18,304 bases of DNA from Eubacteriales bacterium (GTDB lineage Bacteria > Bacillota > Clostridia > Lachnospirales > Lachnospiraceae): assembly GCA_030536565.1 (NCBI GenBank), contig JAUNPT010000027.1:1-18304 (forward strand), written 5' to 3'. Both the position numbers and the translations under genes were made by a program. Within the stretch, counting starts at the first letter, position 1. Every line of letters starts with the position of its first letter. Below are positions 1 through 7,487 of the stretch, piece after piece. The notes under the pieces were generated by a model, which ran no database searches, was not told where the DNA came from, and saw nothing but the letters and a program-made list of their open reading frames with translations.

Positions 1-1125
1 CATCGCAATTACAAACGGTACAACATTAGAAACATTTGGCAAAAGTGCTGACATTTCCTTTGCATTTACTCCATCGATACCTGAAATCAGCTTATCAATA
101 CCCAGAAATGCGCTGGCAGCCGAGGCAATAAGAGCCATTATAAGTCCCATTCCCATATTAAGCATATATACAGATGAAGAAGTAAACCGCTTTGCTTCCT
201 TATAAACCAGTGCAGTAAGTACTGAGCTTTTCTTTAACTGACCAACCTTGTAATTAGATGCTGCCTGATGTGACTTCAGTGAAGAGTTAATCTTCCCATA
301 GAACTTTGCGCAAATACTTAAAAATACTGCATATACAGCCACTGAAAATCCAATAAACAAAAGAATTTGTGCAATATTTTCATGGACAACTCCATTGTCA
401 AACCACAATGACACTGGATATATTCTATGAATTAATCCTGAAATAAATGCGCCCATATCGGAAAGCTTCGCAAGCATCATAGCTTCATCAGCCATAGCAT
501 TTTGATTGAGCCAGAAGCTTCCCATCATTATGCCAAAAAACAAAATCACTGTAGCAATAAGCTGGACTGCGGCCCTTTGCTTAAAACCTGCACCAATGGC
601 TGTTATTGCCATTCCCACAGCGGCAGCTATTGTCATAGGCAGCAGCGGTGCAAACAATATTCCAAGGAGCCAGAAAGCCACGACACCTGCACTAAAGCCA
701 TTCCACATTTCGAAGCCTGCTGCCATTGGCACCATTACAACCACCGCAAATGCAAGATTGTTAATATACATAGAAAGAAACTTCGACGCAATAATTGTCC
801 TCGTCTTTATAGGAAATGCTGTAAGCATATCATAATCTCTTGCGCCAAAAAGAATTCCACTAGTTTTTAAAAATGTAAAGAGCAAGATAACAATAGAGGT
901 AATCATAAGTGCATAACCAGGAACCACATACGACATTCCAAGATAACTGTAGCCATAAGAAATTCCAAAGCAGTAGCCCGCCAGAACAATTGCGAGAAAA
1001 ATGTATAAAATCCCCATTGCTATGTATCTGTATTTAACCTTTTTGTTTCTTTCATGTCTAATAGTTCCTAATCTGAACCTGTTTAGGAAATCTGTTTTAA
1101 GGAGTGCTAAAAGATTATCTGGCAT
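1..1125 (-). CDS. ABC-2 type exporter permease, 3' end missing
   Basis: Membrane subunit of an ABC exporter; substrate unknown. The frame is open for 375 codons from the ATG at 1125 to the window edge, so the C-terminus lies outside. The translation starts MPDNLLALLKTDFLN and has several long hydrophobic stretches (for example around residues 36-57 and 68-91), with a cytoplasmic-looking loop containing FGARDYDMLTAFPIKTR. That loop is the kind seen in large clostridial ABC-2 exporter permeases. The start is supported by GGAGGTGA about 7 bases upstream. It overlaps the end of the ATPase gene by 11 bases, so the two are translationally coupled and form one transporter. I am confident of the class, not of the cargo. 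Confidence 0.85.
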   Translation of the reverse strand, partial: MPDNLLALLKTDFLNRFRLGTIRHERNKKVKYRYIAMGILYIFLAIVLAGYCFGISYGYSYLGMSYVVPGYALMITSIVILLFTFLKTSGILFGARDYDMLTAFPIKTRTIIASKFLSMYINNLAFAVVVMVPMAAGFEMWNGFSAGVVAFWLLGILFAPLLPMTIAAAVGMAITAIGAGFKQRAAVQLIATVILFFGIMMGSFWLNQNAMADEAMMLAKLSDMGAFISGLIHRIYPVSLWFDNGVVHENIAQILLFIGFSVAVYAVFLSICAKFYGKINSSLKSHQAASNYKVGQLKKSSVLTALVYKEAKRFTSSSVYMLNMGMGLIMALIASAASAFLGIDKLISGIDGVNAKEMSALLPNVSNVVPFVIAM

Positions 1126-1837
1126 CCGTCGTCACCTCCATAAATATATCCTCCAACGACTGATTCTTAACTACATCTTCCATATTCCCTGAAGTAACAA
1201 GCTTACCCTCCTTAATTATCGCAATCTTATTGCAAAGCTTTTCGGCCACCTCAAGAACATGAGTAGAAAAGAATATTGCACTTCCCTGCCTGCACAGCTC
1301 CTTCATAATATTTTTCAAGTCAAGTGCAGCCTTAGGATCAAGTCCAACAAATGGTTCATCAAGAACCAGCAGCTTTGGCTCATGAACTAACGCAGAAATA
1401 ATAGCCACCTTCTGCTTCATGCCATGGGAATAAGATGAAATCAAATCGCCAAGATTCTCTGTAATTCCAAAAATATCTCCATAAGTTTTAATCCTTTCCT
1501 GTCTGACACCCTGTTCAATCCCGAATATATCTGCGACAAAATTAAGGTACTGAATACCTGTAAGAAATTCATATATATCTGGATTATCTGGAATATACGC
1601 TGTTATACTCTTACATTCCAAAGGCTCCTTTTTTACTGAATGTCCATCAATATAAATCTCTCCCTCAGTAAATTCCAACACTCCCACTACCGATTTGATA
1701 GTAGTACTCTTACCTGCGCCATTATGTCCAATAAAGCCGTAGATATCTCCCGCCTCCACTGTAATGCTTAAATTATCAACCGCCTTTTTATTCCCCTTGT
1801 AGGTCTTTGAAAAATTCTTAATTTCTAATACGCTCAT
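1115..1837 (-). CDS. ABC transporter ATP-binding protein (ABC-2 exporter)
   Basis: A 240-residue nucleotide-binding subunit that powers the permease encoded next to it. Walker A is GHNGAGKST (residues 37-45), the signature is SHGMKQK (137-143), Walker B is LLVLDEP (156-162), and the switch histidine is H193. The usual Q-loop glutamine is replaced by a YIPDNPDIYE segment (81-90), a pattern I associate with clostridial exporter ATPases of this type. The ATG has AAGGAG eight bases upstream. The gene follows its own promoter and a hairpin-bearing leader, and its last 11 bases contain the start of the permease. Known for the family: cytoplasmic ATPase of drug, peptide or lipid exporters. The substrate cannot be read from sequence. 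Confidence 0.93.
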   Translation of the reverse strand: MSVLEIKNFSKTYKGNKKAVDNLSITVEAGDIYGFIGHNGAGKSTTIKSVVGVLEFTEGEIYIDGHSVKKEPLECKSITAYIPDNPDIYEFLTGIQYLNFVADIFGIEQGVRQERIKTYGDIFGITENLGDLISSYSHGMKQKVAIISALVHEPKLLVLDEPFVGLDPKAALDLKNIMKELCRQGSAIFFSTHVLEVAEKLCNKIAIIKEGKLVTSGNMEDVVKNQSLEDIFMEVTTDAR

Positions 1838-1862
1838 ATAATCTACTCCTTGTTTTGCGTAG

Positions 1863-1899
1863 CAAAATCCGAGTCGCTCTGACGAGGAGAGGATTTTGG
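1863..1899 (-). repeat. Imperfect palindrome in the exporter leader
   Basis: CAAAATCC at 1863-1870 is the exact reverse complement of GGATTTTG at 1891-1898, with about 20 G+C-richer bases between the arms. It lies in the predicted 5' leader of the ABC exporter operon, just upstream of the ribosome binding site, and has no U-tract. It may be a leader hairpin or one copy of a dispersed REP-like palindrome. Its composition differs from the AT-rich flanks. Confidence 0.5.
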
Positions 1900-1926
1900 C
1901 TCCTTTGATTAAGTGTTTATGATTAT

Positions 1927-1954
1927 ATTATACTCACTTTACCCAGACACGCAA
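1927..1954 (-). promoter_or_regulatory. Candidate sigmaA promoter for the ABC exporter operon
   Basis: On the minus strand TTGCGT (1954-1949) is followed after 16 bases by a perfect TATAAT (1932-1927). Transcription would start near 1920, giving a leader of about 80 bases that carries the palindrome. The -35 match is only moderate. Confidence 0.5.
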
Positions 1955-2013
1955 TGGATTTGGCGTTGATTTTTGTTTACAAAGTTAACTTGTGGTTGAT
2001 TTTGATAATAAAC

Positions 2014-2057
2014 AACCTCGGCATTGCGCTTGAAAACTTCAGTGTAATGCCGAGGTT
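2014..2057 (-). terminator. Terminator of the thiamine operon
   Basis: A perfect 12-bp stem, AACCTCGGCATT at 2014-2025 against AATGCCGAGGTT at 2046-2057, with a 20-base loop. It begins 18 bases beyond the thiE-thiD stop codon. The minus-strand transcript continues into GUUUAUUAU, a modest U-rich tail. The other side is also T-rich on the plus strand, so it could work in both directions. Confidence 0.78.
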
Positions 2058-2074
2058 ATTTTTAATACATATGA

Positions 2075-3523
2075 TTAATATACATGATTCATCGGCCCCG
2101 AACCGTTTCCAAGGTTCATACCTGCCTTCAATGCTCCTGTAAGATACATTTTTCCATTATATATACTATCCTTTAAGCTGTTTCTTGCTGCAAGGCTGCA
2201 GGCGATTGCTGATGATAAGGTACAGCCTGTTCCATGGGTATTGTCGTTATCCACCATTTCAGTCTCAAACCAACATCCCTCACCACTGTCATTATCACTG
2301 CCGACATATAGATAATCCGCCGCCTTAGTTTCTGCAAGCAGCATATGGCCACCCTTAACAAGTACTGCACAGCCATACTTTAAAGCTATTGCTCTGGCTG
2401 CTGCCATCATATCTTTCTTATCTTTGACCGGCTGCCCCCAAAGTTCCTGCGTCTCAGGGATATTCGGAGTAATCACCGTCGCCAGTGGAAACAATTCATT
2501 TTTCAAGGTCTCAACTGCATCATCACTGATAAGCTTTGAACCGCTTGTTGCCACCATAACCGGGTCTACAACAATGTTGACTGCTTTATATTCCTTTAGT
2601 TTCTCTGCAATAACCTTAATAAGCTCTGAATTAGAAACCATTCCTATTTTTACAGCATCAGGTCTTATATCTTTAAAAATGCAGTCTATCTGATTTCCCA
2701 GAAATTCCGGACTTACATCAGAAATCCCATATACTCCTGTTGTATTCTGTGCTGTCAGCGCGCATATTGCACTCATTCCGTACATTTTATGAGCCGCAAT
2801 TGTTTTTAAATCTGCTTGGATTCCAGCACCTCCACTACAATCAGATCCGGCAATTGTCAGAACCTTTTTCATAGCCATTGACTCTGAAAGTGCCTTAAGC
2901 TGCTTACAGCTTTCCTTTATATCTCTGCTTCCAAATATAGCAGATACCAGTGCCACACCATCTGCGCCTGTCCCTGTAAGCTTGATTATGTTATCCTTTG
3001 AAATTCCACCGATTGCCACCACTGGAATATCAACGTCATCAACGATATTTTTTAGGATTTCATGAGATACGTCTGTAGCGTCCTTTTTTGTAGAAGTGTG
3101 GAACACCGCCCCAACGCCAAGATAATCGGCTCCGTTTTTTTGTGCAAGCAACGCCTGTTCAACATTTTTGGCAGAAACGCCTATAACCATATCCGGGCCT
3201 ACAAGCTCTCTAACCTTTCCAGCCTCACAGTCGTCCTGACCTACATGTATTCCGTCAGCACCACATTTTACTGCCACCTCAACATTATCATTTATAATGA
3301 ATGGCACTTCATATCTGCGGCATATTTCTTTTATCTTTATGGCCTCTGTAAGAAAATCGCTGTCCCCCAGCTCTTTTTCTCTAAGCTGAATACATGTGGC
3401 ACCGCCCTGACAGGCTTCCTCCACCTGCATATATAAGTCATGGTCATCTGTAACCCACATTCTATCTGTAACACCGTACAAAACCATGGCACGTCTTACT
3501 TTTTCTCTTGATAACTTGCTCAT
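2075..3523 (-). CDS. thiED: Bifunctional thiamine-phosphate synthase / HMP(-phosphate) kinase (ThiE-ThiD fusion)
   Basis: A 482-residue fusion of two thiamine enzymes. Residues about 13-210 are ThiE, a TIM barrel joining HMP-PP with thiazole phosphate; visible motifs are CIQLREK (44-50), FIINDN (75-80), GADGIHVGQDD (88-98) and VAIGGIS (169-175). Residues about 216-482 are ThiD, a ribokinase-fold kinase phosphorylating HMP and HMP-P; motifs are LTIAGSDCSGGAGIQADLK (222-240), DPVMVATSG and the anion-hole HGTGCT near residue 430. Start: ATG at 3523 with GGAG nine bases upstream; Met13 is an alternative that removes a short tail. It lies 38 bases after thiC in the riboswitch-controlled operon. 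ThiC supplies HMP-P, which the ThiD half phosphorylates and the ThiE half couples to thiazole. No thiazole-branch gene is in the window. Confidence 0.95.
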   Translation of the reverse strand: MSKLSREKVRRAMVLYGVTDRMWVTDDHDLYMQVEEACQGGATCIQLREKELGDSDFLTEAIKIKEICRRYEVPFIINDNVEVAVKCGADGIHVGQDDCEAGKVRELVGPDMVIGVSAKNVEQALLAQKNGADYLGVGAVFHTSTKKDATDVSHEILKNIVDDVDIPVVAIGGISKDNIIKLTGTGADGVALVSAIFGSRDIKESCKQLKALSESMAMKKVLTIAGSDCSGGAGIQADLKTIAAHKMYGMSAICALTAQNTTGVYGISDVSPEFLGNQIDCIFKDIRPDAVKIGMVSNSELIKVIAEKLKEYKAVNIVVDPVMVATSGSKLISDDAVETLKNELFPLATVITPNIPETQELWGQPVKDKKDMMAAARAIALKYGCAVLVKGGHMLLAETKAADYLYVGSDNDSGEGCWFETEMVDNDNTHGTGCTLSSAIACSLAARNSLKDSIYNGKMYLTGALKAGMNLGNGSGPMNHVY

Positions 3524-3561
3524 TTATTCTTACTCCATTAATAACTTATAAAAATGTTAAA

Positions 3562-4869
3562 TTATAAAATATCAATATATTCTCCAGCCAATGCCTTATT
3601 CATGCTTCTTACCGCACAGAACTTTCCACACATTGAGCATGTATCATCATATTCCGGACTTCTGTCATCTCTGATTGCCTTAGCTGTTTCTGGGTCAATG
3701 GCACATTCCCACTGAGTATCCCAGTCAAATCTCTGTCTGGCATCTGCCATCTTATCGTCAATATCTCTTGCACCTGGAATATGCTTTGCAATATCTGCTG
3801 CATGAGCTGCAATCTTAGATGCAATAATTCCCTGCTTTACATCATCTACATTAGGGAGTGCCAGATGCTCTGCCGGAGTTACATAACAAAGGAAGGCTGC
3901 TCCGTTAGATGCTGCTACTGCTCCACCTATAGCTGATGTAATATGGTCATAGCCAGGTGCAATATCTGTAACTAATGGTCCTAACACATAGAAAGGTGCT
4001 CCCATGCAGATTGTCTGCTGAATCTTCATGTTAGCCGCAATCTGGTCAAGCGGCATATGCCCTGGGCCCTCTACCATTACCTGAACGTCTCTTGCCCATG
4101 CACGCTTTGTTAATTCGCCAAGTTTTACAAGCTCCTCAATCTGACATACGTCACTGGCATCCGCAAGACAGCCTGGACGACAAGCATCTCCAAGTGAAAT
4201 TGTCACATCATGCTCTCTGCATATCTCAAGGATTTCATCATAATACTCATAAAATGGATTTTCATTTCCTGTCATGCACATCCATGCAAATATTAAAGAA
4301 CCGCCTCTTGATACGATATTCATCTTTCTTTTATGCTTCTTTATCTGTTCAATAGTCTTCCTTGTAATTCCACAGTGCAGAGTTACAAAGTCAACTCCAT
4401 CCTCTGCATGAAGTCTTACAACATCGATAAAATCCTTAGCAGTAAGTGTTGCTAAGTCTCTCTGATAATGAATCACACTGTCATAGACTGGAACTGTACC
4501 AATCATTGCAGGGCATTCATTTGTAAGTTTTCTTCGAAATTCAGTTGTATCTCCATGCGACGAAAGATCCATAATGGCCTCAGCACCCATATTAACTGCT
4601 TCCATAACCTTTTTCATCTCAATATTATAATCCTTGCAGTCTCTTGAAACACCAAGATTTACATTAATCTTTGTCTTTAACATTGAACCTACACCATTAG
4701 GGTCGATGCATTTATGATGCTTGTTGGCACATATTACCGCCGTACCACTGGCCACGAGCTGTCTTATTTCCTCTGGTGTCCTATTCTCTTTTTTTGCTAC
4801 AATCTCCATTTCTTTAGTGATGATATTCTTTCTTGCAGCCTCCATTTGTGTTGCATATTCCATAGCCAT
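3562..4869 (-). CDS. thiC: Phosphomethylpyrimidine synthase ThiC
   Basis: A 435-residue cytoplasmic radical-SAM enzyme that rearranges aminoimidazole ribotide into HMP-phosphate, the pyrimidine of thiamine. It is the short bacterial form, lacking the extra N-terminal domain of the E. coli enzyme. Family stretches are visible, including NVNLGVSRDC, DLSSHGDT, VEGPGHMPLDQ and LGPLVTDIAPGYDH. The C-terminal iron-sulfur motif is CSMCGKFC, with cysteines at 411, 414 and 418. That is CX2CX3C, one residue shorter between the last two cysteines than the CX2CX4C of E. coli ThiC. ATG at 4869 has AAAGGAAAAG upstream; Met3 is also possible. It is the first gene after the TPP riboswitch, so high thiamine pyrophosphate should shut it off together with the downstream thiE-thiD fusion. 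Confidence 0.97.
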   Translation of the reverse strand: MAMEYATQMEAARKNIITKEMEIVAKKENRTPEEIRQLVASGTAVICANKHHKCIDPNGVGSMLKTKINVNLGVSRDCKDYNIEMKKVMEAVNMGAEAIMDLSSHGDTTEFRRKLTNECPAMIGTVPVYDSVIHYQRDLATLTAKDFIDVVRLHAEDGVDFVTLHCGITRKTIEQIKKHKRKMNIVSRGGSLIFAWMCMTGNENPFYEYYDEILEICREHDVTISLGDACRPGCLADASDVCQIEELVKLGELTKRAWARDVQVMVEGPGHMPLDQIAANMKIQQTICMGAPFYVLGPLVTDIAPGYDHITSAIGGAVAASNGAAFLCYVTPAEHLALPNVDDVKQGIIASKIAAHAADIAKHIPGARDIDDKMADARQRFDWDTQWECAIDPETAKAIRDDRSPEYDDTCSMCGKFCAVRSMNKALAGEYIDIL

Positions 4870-4913
4870 ATTTTTCTTTTCCTTTCAAATATACTGGTAT
4901 AATACTTCAATAC

Positions 4914-4944
4914 AAAAATGCAGAGCCCCATATGGGAACTCTGC
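4914..4944 (-). terminator. Riboswitch-controlled intrinsic terminator ahead of thiC
   Basis: Minus-strand stem GCAGAG (4944-4939) pairs with CTCTGC (4925-4920). It is extended inward by the palindrome CCCATATGGG (4927-4936) and followed by AUUUUUG. It sits between the TPP aptamer and thiC, which is the place expected for a transcription-attenuation platform. An 11-bp inverted repeat (4899-4909 and 4954-4964) encloses it. Confidence 0.8.
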
Positions 4945-4961
4945 TTAAATGTCTGAAGTAT

Positions 4962-5050
4962 TATGCTTCCTACGTTGGCATTACCCAAATCAGGTTAAAG
5001 GGTCGAAGTTGATTACTTCCTCTCAGCCTGCCCACACAAGCTCCCCTGTT
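4962..5050 (-). promoter_or_regulatory. TPP riboswitch aptamer (THI box)
   Basis: Read on the minus strand this holds the conserved TPP aptamer in order: AGGGGAGC at the 5' end, GGCUGAGAGG with the invariant CUGAGA (5026-5021), a small hairpin GAAGU/ACUUC, GACCCUUUAACCUGAU (ACCUGAU at 4995-4989), then GGGUAAUGCCAACGUAGGAAGC. Known for the class: it binds thiamine pyrophosphate and represses thiamine genes. Its position directly upstream of a terminator hairpin and thiC implies control by transcription termination. Confidence 0.95.
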
Positions 5051-5063
5051 TTATTGTACTATT

Positions 5064-5093
5064 GTTATACCATAAAGCAATAAAAACCGTCAA
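5064..5093 (-). promoter_or_regulatory. sigmaA promoter of the thiamine operon
   Basis: TTGACG (5093-5088) and TATAAC (5069-5064) on the minus strand are separated by 18 bases. Transcription would start near 5057, just before the TPP aptamer. No terminator hairpin is visible between the MFS gene stop and this promoter, so some read-through from upstream is possible. Confidence 0.65.
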
Positions 5094-5116
5094 TAACTTT
5101 ATAGTTCATCTATTAG

Positions 5117-6409
5117 TTATCTTACTGCTGCCTCCACTGTTTCCATAGCTTCCGCAGTATTGTTTTTAACATTCTTTGTATCTGCACTTACTGCTGCCCT
5201 GAATATAATAATTCCAATCACAAACATAACTGCAATCATTCCAACGCCTATATTAACGCTTCCCGTCAGCTGTGATATAACGCTTACTACTGTAGTTCCG
5301 ATAAACGATGCTCCCTTTCCGCATATATCCATAAGGCCAAAATATTCTCCTGACTGGTTTGCTGGTATTATCTTTGTAAAATACGACCTTGAAAGCGCCT
5401 GAATACCTCCCTGAAACATACCTACAAAAACTGCAAGCAGCCAGAACTGCCACTGTGCATGAAGAAATACTGCGAATACAGCAATACCAAAATATGCACA
5501 TATACATATGGTAATCAGCCTGACTGTATCATACCTTCCTGCCAGTCTGCCAAATATAATTGCAAATGGGAATGCAACAATCTGCGTTACAAGCAGCGCC
5601 AAAAGCAGGCCTGTGCTGTCAAGACCTAAAGACGTTCCATATGCCGTTGCCATATCAATAATTGTATATACTCCATCTATGTAAAAAAAGAATGCCAGCA
5701 AAAATAAAAATACCTTTTTTTCTTTCTTAACATTTGCAAATGTTCTGCCTAAACGTAAAAAACTTTCCCTGACTGCATGAGGCTTTTTCTCAACATAATA
5801 CTTTTGCTTATAATTCTTAAGAATTGGCACCGAGAGGAAAAACCACCATAATGCAACAATGGCAAATGCAATTCCCATAGCAAGCTCCATTGATATCCCA
5901 ATTGAACCTGAACCAAGCACCAGTCCAAGACATGCAATAAATGGAATACAGCTTCCAATATACCCCCATGCATATCCCAGAGAGGAGACGTTATCCAAAC
6001 GCTCATCTGAGGTTATATCACCAAGCATGGAATCATAGAAAATTAAACTTGCAGAAAATCCGCACTTGGCAATTACAAAAATAATTAAAAATATAAGCCA
6101 CTCTTTAGCAAGTCCTAATGCCATACAGCCGACAGCTCCAATAATCAGCATTGCTGTAAACAATGGTTTTTTAAACCCTTTTGTATCTGCCATTGTTCCA
6201 AGCACCGGGCCAATCAATGCCACAATAATTGTTGCTATTGATGCAGCATAGCCCCAGTAAGCCAGATAATCCACATCTGAAAGTCCTGCATTCCCGGCAA
6301 GATAATTAAAATAAATTGGCATTATTGTAGACACTAACAATACGAACGCTGAATTACCAACATCATATAATACCCAGCCCTTTTCCTGTTTTGTTAATTT
6401 GAACTTCAT
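5117..6409 (-). CDS. MFS transporter, UMF1 (Atg22-like) family
   Basis: A 430-residue integral membrane transporter with about 12 predicted helices. The N-terminus (KGWVLYDVGNSAFVLLVS) matches the family's W-x-LYD-x-x-NSA signature, followed by an MFS loop 2-3 motif, GTMADTKGFKKP. The last helix is followed by a hydrophilic tail. Known for the family: related to the yeast vacuolar exporter Atg22; bacterial substrates are mostly unknown. ATG at 6409 is preceded by AAGGAGGG nine bases away. This site lies inside the last codons of the upstream phospholipase-like gene, which overlaps it by 47 bases, so the two are probably translated together. Whether the transporter handles products of that hydrolase is speculation. 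Confidence 0.9.
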   Translation of the reverse strand: MKFKLTKQEKGWVLYDVGNSAFVLLVSTIMPIYFNYLAGNAGLSDVDYLAYWGYAASIATIIVALIGPVLGTMADTKGFKKPLFTAMLIIGAVGCMALGLAKEWLIFLIIFVIAKCGFSASLIFYDSMLGDITSDERLDNVSSLGYAWGYIGSCIPFIACLGLVLGSGSIGISMELAMGIAFAIVALWWFFLSVPILKNYKQKYYVEKKPHAVRESFLRLGRTFANVKKEKKVFLFLLAFFFYIDGVYTIIDMATAYGTSLGLDSTGLLLALLVTQIVAFPFAIIFGRLAGRYDTVRLITICICAYFGIAVFAVFLHAQWQFWLLAVFVGMFQGGIQALSRSYFTKIIPANQSGEYFGLMDICGKGASFIGTTVVSVISQLTGSVNIGVGMIAVMFVIGIIIFRAAVSADTKNVKNNTAEAMETVEAAVR

Positions 6410-7238
6410 CTGAAAAACCCTCCTTACTGCCGCTTTTTATCAGCTTACTTCCAAACGTATAATCGTATATTGAGTCAAGCTGCTCAAGCCCTGATAAATA
6501 GCACTTATATTCTATAATCAGTCTGATTGCCAGACGTCTTGCTTCATCATACAAATCCATCAAATGTCCGGTACTGTCATTACACTTTTCATTTTTCTCA
6601 AAGTTCACCATAAGGCCATGCATTTCCTTATAATTACCGGTCAGTTTTAAAAGTGCATAAATCATTGTCCTCTTAAGCTTTGACGGAGCCAGTAACAGAT
6701 TATTGCTGCATATCATTCCCTCCAGAGCTTTTGTAATATCTTCCGAACTTACACCCTTATAGAAATCCTTGATCACACACGAATTTTGATCATTTACAGC
6801 AATATGGTTTGTCAGCTTATGTTTAATCGGATTATATCCGTCTTTTACCATTAATGCCCTGTCGAACTCTACTTCTATCTCCCCATGTGATATGCCGCTG
6901 CTTTTTATCTTTTCATCAATATAACCGTGACATGTAACATCTAAAGCGAAATGACATATAACACCATAAAGATATGCCAAATGTGCCGGGGCGTTATTTA
7001 CTTTCCCGATAACCGACGCAGCATTTTCAAAAAACTCTCTCCCTGCCCTTCCATGAAGACCAAAGCCAATACTATTAATACTGTTAGACTTCAGTGGATG
7101 GTAATAAAAAAGAATGTCCGGTCCATGTAATCCAATATTGAACAAATCAGGATACGTCTCAACTACTGTCTTCTCATTTCCATTTATTGCATTTCTTACT
7201 TCCTGGCCAAGCCGGTAATGTGCATATGTAGATGGCAT
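6363..7238 (-). CDS. Zinc-dependent phospholipase C-like protein
   Basis: A 291-residue protein of the zinc-dependent phospholipase C / S1-P1 nuclease-like fold. The start MPSTYAHYRLGQ provides H7. Further likely zinc ligands are H38 and D41 (GLHGPD), H86, H96, D100 and H104 in the run CHFALDVTCH, and H118/E122 in SHGEIEVEFD. There is no signal peptide, unlike secreted clostridial alpha-toxin-type enzymes, so a cytoplasmic role is more likely. Short proteins of this type are common in Clostridia, often annotated from the fold alone; the actual substrate is unknown. Start: ATG at 7238 with GAGGAG and a closer AGGA upstream. It ends in TGA at 6363-6365, 47 bases inside the transporter gene. Confidence 0.85.
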   Translation of the reverse strand: MPSTYAHYRLGQEVRNAINGNEKTVVETYPDLFNIGLHGPDILFYYHPLKSNSINSIGFGLHGRAGREFFENAASVIGKVNNAPAHLAYLYGVICHFALDVTCHGYIDEKIKSSGISHGEIEVEFDRALMVKDGYNPIKHKLTNHIAVNDQNSCVIKDFYKGVSSEDITKALEGMICSNNLLLAPSKLKRTMIYALLKLTGNYKEMHGLMVNFEKNEKCNDSTGHLMDLYDEARRLAIRLIIEYKCYLSGLEQLDSIYDYTFGSKLIKSGSKEGFSDEVQINKTGKGLGII

Positions 7239-7388
7239 ATAATCCTAATCTCCTCTCTTAGTCTGTTACCAACGTGATTATTTTACTTAATCTGATATAT
7301 GCACGCTATCATATACAGCTGAATTATTTGAAAAATCTATGTAAAGCATGGTAAAAAATATATAAAAAGCTTTTTTATTGATAATTCC

Positions 7389-7417
7389 ATAACATAATGT
7401 TAGAATGTGGTTATAAT
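7389..7417 (+). promoter_or_regulatory. Candidate promoter for the Cys-rich protein gene
   Basis: A perfect TATAAT lies at 7412-7417, with a weak -35 ATAACA (7389-7394) 17 bases upstream. The predicted start point, near 7424, falls inside the adjacent GGTGAA/TTCACC dyad. A weak -35 fits a regulated promoter. Confidence 0.5.
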
Positions 7418-7420
7418 TAT

Positions 7421-7436
7421 GGTGAATGTTTTCACC
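7421..7436. promoter_or_regulatory. 16-base dyad, possible operator
   Basis: GGTGAATGTTTTCACC is a perfect 6-bp inverted repeat around TGTT, starting four bases after the -10 box and covering the predicted start point. Five T follow it, so it resembles a tiny terminator. However, a transcript starting near 7424 would lack the 5' arm, so an operator is the better reading. No regulator gene is nearby. Confidence 0.45.
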
Positions 7437-7487
7437 TTTTTACACTCTAACCCTAATTAACAATAAAAACGATAAGGAGAATTATCT

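Larger units (their letters stand above)
7239..7487. other. Divergent intergenic region
   Basis: These 249 AT-rich bases separate the phospholipase-like gene (minus) from the Cys-rich gene (plus). They hold the plus-strand TATAAT and the 16-base dyad listed separately, plus a short A/T palindrome at the AAAAAGCTTTTT run near 7365-7376. I could not pick a convincing minus-strand promoter here. Confidence 0.7.

Noticed and set aside
502..870. Overlapping plus-strand open frames of 109 and 122 codons
   Set aside because: They lie opposite the permease frame, which is continuous and has clear membrane segments. They lack ribosome sites, and the translations look like antisense low-complexity.
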